Positions 57,354-64,000 of a stretch of DNA of 64,000 bases are shown piece after piece. The notes under the pieces were generated by a model. The model was not told the origin of the DNA. It searched no databases and saw nothing but the letters and a program-made list of their open reading frames with translations. Positions within the stretch are counted from its first letter, which is position 1. Every line of letters starts with the position of its first letter. The position numbers and the translations under genes were made by a program. The stretch is from NCBI GenBank assembly GCA_036346275.1, contig CM070719.1, positions 12,751,185-12,815,184 on the forward strand, read 5' to 3'. Source of the stretch: Otatea glauca (lineage: Eukaryota > Streptophyta > Magnoliopsida > Poales > Poaceae).

Positions 57354-57660
57354 CTAAACAACTGAAAGCAAATTGTATCGCAGCTTACTTACTAAGGCAA
57401 CATCCCTAAGAATGAAATTATCATTAATACGAATGGTACCTGTAGTGATGACTCTACCTGATGAAGCATCTCCAAAGGTGATTAGCTCATCAAAGGGAGC
57501 ACGGGCTAGGGAAGAGAACCAATGAGAATCTTCGATCATGTGGTTAGAATAGCCGTAGTCTATGATCCAAACCTCTCCCATCCTAGCCCTACTATCCTCA
57601 TCAGACTTGTTGTAGAGGTCGTCGTCGCTGGTGCTGTTCTCGTCAACCATGAAGCGCATG
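57354..57660 (-). pseudogene. Copia-3 protease
   Basis: The minus-strand frame reads WIIDYGYSNHMIEDSHWF and ITFGDASSGRVITTG, then LRYNLLSVV. The catalytic DSG is altered to DYG, so it would be inactive even if expressed. It follows the gag remnant in the right order. Confidence 0.8.
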
Positions 57661-57839
57661 CAAGTGAAGTCGACACCGCCCTTGGTCTTCTCTTGTAGAT
57701 CATCCTCTCTATCATTGTTGCTCTATGTCTCGGTGTCGGAGAGAGAGATGTCGTCGAGTGCGGCGAGGATGTGGTGGAAAGGCTTCTTGTTCTTTGCGAA
57801 CTTGCACTACTTCTCACGCACGGGATGACGAGCTAGAGC

Positions 57840-58690
57840 CTTCTTGTTGCGGTTCTTGTTTGTGTGGTCGTACTTATTTGCACCTCCGTAGTCGTTCTTG
57901 CCCTTCTCCAGCTTATAGCAGTTTGCCCAAATGTGGTTGGGACCTCCATACTCGAAGCAGGTGATGAAACCACCTCTCTTCCTCTCTCACACCCTCTTTG
58001 TATGCATGGGAGAATATTTTGGTTAGGAGAGCAAGCTCATTTTCTGGAAAAACTCTCCAGATGCTCATCACTCATCTCACAGAGAGCCAAAAGGCAAGCA
58101 CCAAAATAAATTTTATAAGTGGTGGGATCATTGACCAAGGGCATCGACTGTGACTTCGCCTTGCGAGAGACAACATGAATCTCATGAGTCTTGAGTCAGG
58201 AATAAAGCCCGTCAAGAGTCAGAGTCGACAGGTCTGTGGTGTCCTTGATGGAGGTCACCTTCATCTCCCAAACAGGAAGGTCAAGTGCCGTAACAAAATG
58301 CTGAGCATTCTCTGAGTTAGAGTATGTGGTACCAACAGCTTGGAGATCACTCAAGGTCTTAGTGAAATGCCCAAAACACTCATCCAAGGACTCTCCGGCA
58401 TGCTGTTCAAACTTGTTGTAGCCACGCTTGAATTGGTCTTGCCTCACCATCTTGATCTGAGTGGTTCCTTCATGGTAAGCATCGAGGGTTACCTAGACCT
58501 GGTGGGCAGATCACAAATGAAAGATCCTATCATACTCATTATGGTTAAGGCCCTGTCTAAGAATCTTCCTTGCCTTAGCATTTGCCTCAACATTAGTCAT
58601 ATTCGTGGTATTGACGTTCTCATCGGCAGGAACCTCATATGAGAGCTTCATCTTTTGCTAGATCGAAAATCCCTTAGCAGTGATTTATGA
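57840..58690 (-). pseudogene. Copia-3 gag
   Basis: The minus-strand frame 58450-58196 carries a copia Gag central segment (QDQFKRGYNKFEQHAGESL, FGHFTKTLSDLQAVG, VTSIKDTTDLSTLTLDGLYS). A degenerate zinc knuckle CFEYGGPNHIWANC (the second Cys is Tyr) lies at about 57955-57910. Frameshifts and stops separate the pieces. No intact start codon was identified. Confidence 0.75.
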
Positions 58691-58809
58691 CTCCATCTTG
58701 GATTTCCAAAAAGGATAATCCACCCCAGAGAATATTAGAGGCTTGGTGCAATACTTATCTGTCGCTATGGCTCTTGAGACCAGTCAAGATCTAGAAAGAG
58801 CAAAATCGA

Positions 58810-58821
58810 GCTCTGATACCA
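58810..58821 (-). other. Copia-3 primer-binding site
   Basis: On the minus strand TGGTATCAGAGC, complementary to initiator tRNA-Met, two bases from the LTR end. It fixes the orientation of copia-3. Confidence 0.92.
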
Positions 58822-58823
58822 AT

Positions 58824-59637
58824 TAAAGGATCGGAAAGGTGACTAGAGAGGGGTGAATAGGAGACAAATAAAAATTAGCCAAATGAAAATTCTCTCAAAG
58901 AACCAAGCTAAACCCACAAGAGATCAAATGGAAGTGAAAAAAATAATTTTTCAGAGATCTCAGCCCCGGGGCGGCACTGCAGCCTATGTAGGGGGTGGTA
59001 CTACTGTAGTGAACAGTAAAAAGCAGGAGATGAACAGTAAAATCAGCATCCAACAATCGATATATCTTTTGATCGGTTGATCCAAATGGCATGAAACTTT
59101 GTATACACCTTACTATGGATATTAGGAACTTATTCCAACCTTCAATCACAAGGATTGACATCAAAGTTCTGACCCTTTTCAAATTGATCGAAGGTTGCAC
59201 CAAAACCGGGTCAAAACCCAAATATTCACCATGTGTTTGCTCGTGGGGATTTTATGATCACAATGAACTTAGATGGCCTCGCACATGTCACAACAAGTGA
59301 GAACTACAAAGAAATTTCCCCCAAAAGCTCAAGAACACAATGTACCGGAAATCATTCTCTCACAAGTGAAAAATCGGTTTCTCGAGAATCTCTTGATGAA
59401 AAAGTGAGAGTTTTTCTAGATGATTGGGATATGATCTCCAGAGGATATATCCATCAATTACTCATCCATGGCAACAAAAGATCAAGAGGAGAAGAAACCA
59501 AACAAGAAAGATCAAAACTAAAGAAGAGGGAAGATCAAAACAAGAGGCAAAGATTGAATATGAATTTTGATTTCATTTTAGAGTAAGATGGATGATTACA
59601 AAGCCTCTCACCTGAGGGCAAAGCTCCCAACTTGCAT

Positions 59638-59722
<85 letters not shown>

Positions 59723-60885
59723 AGAAAACCAAAATCTTGTGGAAATCCTTATCCTTCTCCTTGGCTTCACGCTTGAGGCCTCACCTCCCTCTACATCTCC
59801 TTAAATAGAGGAGGCAACCCTAACCATAAAACCCAGATACACAAGTAGATACCATCTACATTTACATGGGCTAACCTAATAACTCAGCACACATAACGGG
59901 TTTTACACTCACACAAGCACGCTTCTCAAAGCGGCCTTCTTCATAACGCCCCTTCTCTCCACGAGCCCGAATATGTGTCCATGTCCACTTTGGCTTCACC
60001 TCGATCTCCGGTAATGTACAAATTACCAATTTGCCCTACGATTGGTCGTTTCCTTCCACTCGAAGCATCGCCCATACTTCATCATTAACCATGTGACCCC
60101 AATAACTTCCTGCCAAGATTCTCACACGTTCGGACTCCCCCGGATTGTCCTCGCTTGCAAACGGGCCCAAGTCAATTGGAGCACCACTTGTCCTTGACCG
60201 CTTCACCCTGACGGCTATGCCTTCCTTGACCGTTGTGGACCTCAACTCCTCCCTAAGCCTAGTCCCAGTCTATACCATTGCCCGCCATGTCCATCACCAA
60301 TGCTTCACGCTTTGACTCCTTGTCTTCCCGACTGGCAACCACTTCCTGGCCTCAGTCATCTTCTGGTGTCCCTTGACCGTTCTAGACCTCAGCTCTCCTA
60401 GCCTAGTCCTGGTCTCCTCCTCACCATGAACTAGCTCCGAAGCCCTGCAACCAATACAGACAACAAAACCGTCATGTAGCACTGTTCACAATGATATGCA
60501 ATAAACATTACATAATCGAAACCAAAATCACAATTCGCTGATAGACCAGGTACTACCGCCAACCTTAGGTCGGTAGTACCGCTCCCTCTGCAATCCTGAG
60601 AAACTGCACTCTAGAAAATAACTATCGCCAACTAGGGGCCAATGTGGCGCTCAGCCGGTACTACCGCCCTAGGGCCGGTAGTGCCGATTTTCTTGAGACT
60701 CGAAAAAACACCCTCCTAAAAAATAACTATTGCTCTCTTAGACCCGGTAGCACCACAAGGCCGACAGTACCGTCCCCACTTAAAATTCAAAATGAATTCA
60801 AATCAAACTCAAACTTGAGCACCAGAAGCTCAAACACAGTCAATTACTGATCACACATATGGGTAGACTTCCATATCGTCTTTCA
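58824..60885 (-). repeat. Copia-3 5' LTR (right copy)
   Basis: 2062 bp; aligns with 31292-33001. It carries a (CA)40 microsatellite, about 350 bp absent from the left copy (59880-60230) and CGGTAGTACCG-type motifs at 60548-60680. Confidence 0.85.
59639..59718. repeat. (CA)40 microsatellite
   Basis: An uninterrupted run of 40 CA units inside the copia-3 right LTR. The equivalent place in the left LTR (32097-32106) has only five CA units. Confidence 0.97.
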
Positions 60886-61357
60886 CAAACATAAACAACA
60901 TTCCTCCAAAAAATAAAATGAAAGCCAAACATCGTGAAACTGCCGACATATAGACGTACGTGCGTAACTGATATCAGTGATCCTCTGAACCTATCAATGA
61001 TCAGGTATTAATTTATCTACGCCTATAACTTATATTATATAGATATTATACTTGATTCTCTTCTTAGTTCTTACAAAAAATAATATATGTGCCATCATTC
61101 AGTACAAAGATCTAGCAGTCAAAACCATCTTGGAATATTATCTGATACACTAAATTAAATTTATATGCTTAATTCCATAATAGAAAGAAAAACTCAACCA
61201 CTTATGTAGCTTCTGTGTAATAACCATTGGTAGTATACTATACTAGCCAATCTGCCTAAATCCCCACACCCTTTATTTATAGAGATAATAACAACCAAAT
61301 TACAATTGGACTTGAACTCTATCCCGAATTTGACTCTAAACCAACTCTATCCCAACA
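60886..61357 (-). repeat. Copia-4 3' LTR (partial or complete)
   Basis: Read on the minus strand from 61357 the sequence starts TGTTGGGATAGAGTTGG, directly after a purine-rich GAGTGGGAG, and contains a TATA-like CTATAAATAAAGGG near 61275-61288. The far end is not fixed; copia-3 inserted at 60886, possibly inside this LTR. Confidence 0.6.
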
Positions 61358-61892
61358 CTCCCACTCAAGATGGGTCAGATATATCAATCATGCCCATCTT
61401 ATTAAATATTGTAGCACGCCCGATTGAACCTAACCCTTTAGTGAAGCAGTCGGCCAACTATTTACTAGACTTGACGTACTTTAGCTTCAATATTCTATCA
61501 TCTAGCTTCTCCTTGATAAAGAACCTATCAATTTCAACATACTTGGTACGATCATGTTGTACCAGATTGTTAGCAATGTTGATCACTTATTTACTATCAC
61601 AATGTAGTACAAAGGGACCACTCCTCAATATTCAAAGTTCAAACAATAGACCCTTCATACAGACCACCTTACTCAAACTTAACACTATTGCTCTATACTC
61701 TGCCTCTGTGGTAGATTGAACCACAACTACTTGGATTTTACTCCACGATAGAAGACCACTGCCCACAAAGATACAATATCCAGATGTAAACCGTTAGTCA
61801 TCTATATTGTTTGCCCAAACATCATCACAATATCCTTCCATATTGAAGTGTTGATTCTTATTGATCCAAAGCTATTTTCCAGGGATACTCTT
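61358..61892 (-). pseudogene. Copia-4 RNase H fragment
   Basis: Minus-strand pieces read HFNMEGYCDDVWANN, SGYCIFVGSGLLSW, STTEAEYRA, LHCDSK, NLVQHDRTKYVEIDRFFIKE and LADCFTKGL, the RNase H end of a copia Pol. Stops and small frameshifts interrupt it. The rest of the element lies beyond element C, outside the window. Confidence 0.8.
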
Positions 61893-64000
61893 TGTAACGA
61901 CCCTCTTTTTTGGTACAGGATACCAAGAAGGATGATCTATGTGCACTCAGTACTAGTCCCATGATGAGTAGCTAGTTCCGCACGTTTACAACATTGATAG
62001 CACATCCATACTCAATATTACATATGATAATGGTAATTATACAATAAGGTCTTACAAAGCAGAGTATATTACAACGGAAAAGAAGCAAAAGTCTTGTAGT
62101 GTGCCCATCCAACCCTCAGGCAACTGACAAGGTATAAATCCTAGAAATTCACATCATCGAGGTTCCTGTATCCTACGACGTGGCACTTATCTTTGAGACC
62201 TCTTCTTCAACTAAACCAATAAATAAGCAAGTGTGAGTACTTTCGTACTCAGCAAGACTTAAGGTGTATCACAAAATGCAGTAAATGTAGGTTATGTAAA
62301 AGGAGGCTTCTACGCTTACTTTGCGTAAAGAAAAATTGAACAGGTAAATCAACTAGTAATTTGCAAACGGAATTTGTAAAAAGCAAGTTTGATTGATATG
62401 AAATAACAAGTATGTAAGCATAAGATAACAACTCACAGTTCTCCATGATTATGAGTATCGTTTCATCTCATTGCCATTCCCTGGCAAGTAATCTAAAACA
62501 AACACTTTTCAACAAATGGCTTCAATTCATTCCTTTTTAAAAATAATAAAACATCTAACTATGTGATGACTTTACCAAGTGCCATTGACCGCGGGAGTAA
62601 CTTTTCGAAAAGGTTTACACTCTGTAGAGGTGTATTGCTTTACCCACAAGAAATGATCAAACTCTTTCTGCAATGTTATTAGCACACTTCCTTTGGTGTG
62701 CTGCAGAGAGATTATAACATAACTGTTACATTACCTAAACCCAACTTTGCACTAGCCCAGTGATGACAAACCCATACTATAACGGCAGAAAATATTTGTA
62801 CAATCATTGTACGACAAATGGTTATAAACCCTATTGTCCCACTTCTCTCCATAGCATGACATACACCATTGTATTGGTAAACGTTTGTTCCATAATCACC
62901 TCGGTGTGGACGCTACTATAGTCTTCAAATGTGCAAAGCTAGTTTTAAGTAACTTAATAGGCTAAGGCTGTCCCATACCAGCACTTGTGGTTGTACAGTT
63001 TTCTTGGCTTGAAAACAACACAATAGTTCGGTCCTTATTTTGACCCAGGCGATAATCTCCCTCTATACTATGTGCAAGTCACATGCACCTCCAGCTATTA
63101 CCAATAATCGCCTATGTCAAATCATAGTTTTATTTTCCATTTTAACCAAAATATCAACGACCTTTGATCATGTCCAACATATTTCATTCATAAAGAATAG
63201 CGTGTCTCTTTATTCATTATTCAATTACTAAGCATGGCTAATCATGATTATTATGTAATCGCATATACCCATATTGACATTATGTACTATCTAACCTTAT
63301 TCTAGGCTTATCAAGGTTCACAGTTCAATATTTATTAAGGAAGTTTCATGAGATATGGTTATAGCTACCAGTACCACAATATAGCAAATTTACAGAAAAT
63401 ATGTGCATGCACAAATGGATTCGATAAAACAAACAAAAAATAAAACACTGAGATCAATATGATCAAAGGGGGTTCTTGCCTTGCTTTGTTGGTTCAAAAA
63501 TTAACTCGGGGTCGAAGTCATCAGTAGTAGCTTCAGTTGCGCCGACATCTACACATTTGTATTGTATAATAGTAATAAGAAGTAATAACAATGAGAGGCA
63601 AAAAGAAATCAAATAACATCAAATTTAGAAATGGATAAAAAGAGAAGGTTCTGGTGATAAAAAAGTTTTAAATCTTGATTTATTATTATGCAGGGTTATT
63701 TGTTTGTGCTATTGAATTTAAGGTTTATAGCACAAAGGGTTAGGCTTTTAATAGGATTAAGATGCAAAGCATGTTTAATTTGAACTATTTCTAGAGAAAG
63801 GATAGTCTTTCCTTAGGGAGAAGATTCTTAAACTGATCCTATTGGTATTAGTATTTATTTATGATATTGTATTTATTTCCTAGTCTTAATTATATGCTAT
63901 AAGAGGTTAGATTTTTTTTAGATTTGCGACTGCAATAGATATGCAACCATTTTTGTAGCATTAATAGGTCCTAACCTCATAAATGTGTCGAAACTGGTTT
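61893..64000 (-). mobile_element. Element C: divergent member of the A/B LTR family, cut by the window
   Basis: Its outer edge reads TGTAACGACCCTC on the plus strand, i.e. the minus strand ends GGGTCGTTACA. The preceding five bases are CTCTT. It carries the TGAGTAC-TTTC-GTACTCA hairpin (62234-62251) at nearly the same distance from the end as A and B, and the ACTAG/CTAGT stem near the terminus. It interrupts copia-4 RNase H. Whether it is a solo LTR or a full element cannot be seen. No coding frame is supported in the visible 2.1 kb. Confidence 0.7.

Larger units (their letters stand above)
31292..60885 (-). mobile_element. Copia-3: old Ty1/copia element, host of the nested stack
   Basis: The LTRs at 58824-60885 (5', minus strand) and 31292-33001 (3') are homologous over their length. 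The outer flanks CAACC (31287-31291) and CAAAC (60886-60890) match at 4 of 5 bases. The primer-binding site, gag, protease, integrase, RT and RNase H run on the minus strand from 58821 down to about 54480. The remainder of the internal region is split by solo LTR A at 33182-52735. Without the insertion the element is about 10.0 kb. The LTRs are visibly far more diverged from each other than those of copia-2, and all coding regions are riddled with stops, so it is the oldest layer. Confidence 0.9.

Noticed and set aside
59535..59776. Cys/Val and Thr/His repeat peptides
   Set aside because: Translations of the (CA)40 microsatellite.
1..64000. tRNA, rRNA, CRISPR, bacterial operon signals
   Set aside because: None seen; the eukaryotic transposon content and spliced genes make prokaryotic features irrelevant here.

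Overview
The window looks like transposon-dense, heterochromatin-like nuclear DNA of a plant, most likely a grass. The support is a Stowaway MITE, Tourist-like MITEs, an Angela-like Ty1/copia LTR, Maximus/SIRE-type copia elements, a Mutator-like element with a plant mobile domain gene, and GT-AG introns in its genes. I cannot name the species. I see no convincing ordinary host gene, tRNA, rRNA or CRISPR. Nearly every recognisable protein fragment belongs to a mobile element, and most are broken.

Left part (1-18.3 kb): small DNA elements (Tourist MITE 1231-1315; hAT-like 2148-3237; Stowaway 10366-10591; hAT-like 12839-13653; hAT MITE 17869-18275) surround two copia insertions. Copia-1 (3725-10169, 226-bp LTRs, TSD ATTAT) is complete in outline but its gag and pol are wrecked. 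An Angela-like solo LTR lies at 11228-12657. A hAT-type non-autonomous family with TAGAGGTGGGC ends is present three times (15434-16608, 16927-17724, 27820-30159), two copies with perfect 8-bp TSDs.

Middle (about 18.8-27.8 kb): a Mutator-like element carries three genes, all on the minus strand. In order they are a MURA-type transposase (26561-23942), a seven-exon plant-mobile-domain gene (23646-21100) and a small GRF-type zinc-finger gene (20621-20162). The first two are pseudogenes; the zinc-finger frame is open. A 177-bp tandem repeat lies just upstream of the transposase.

Right part (31.3-60.9 kb): one nested stack. Copia-3 (minus strand, 31292-60885, TSD CAACC/CAAAC) was hit by solo LTR A (33182-52735, TSD GTTAT). 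A was hit by copia-2, a Maximus/SIRE-type element with 2-kb LTRs and an envelope-like gene (34293-51014, TSD TGCGT/CGCGT). Copia-2 was hit inside gag by solo LTR B (37828-40998, TSD GATGA), which is of the same family as A but in the opposite orientation. LTR divergence follows the order: clearly high in copia-3, roughly 2-3% in copia-2. To the right, copia-4 (RNase H and 3' LTR, minus strand) is interrupted at 61893 by element C, a third, divergent member of the A/B family, which runs off the window.

The observations I would look at first are: two hairpins conserved at fixed distance from the LTR end in A, B and C; clusters of YCYAACGGYY and TGACGTCA sites in A and B; a 72-bp array of GGACCAAA/TTTGGTCC inverted repeats in the copia-2 LTRs; the transposase / plant mobile domain / GRF three-gene cargo; and a small acidic reading frame between pol and the envelope-like gene of copia-2.
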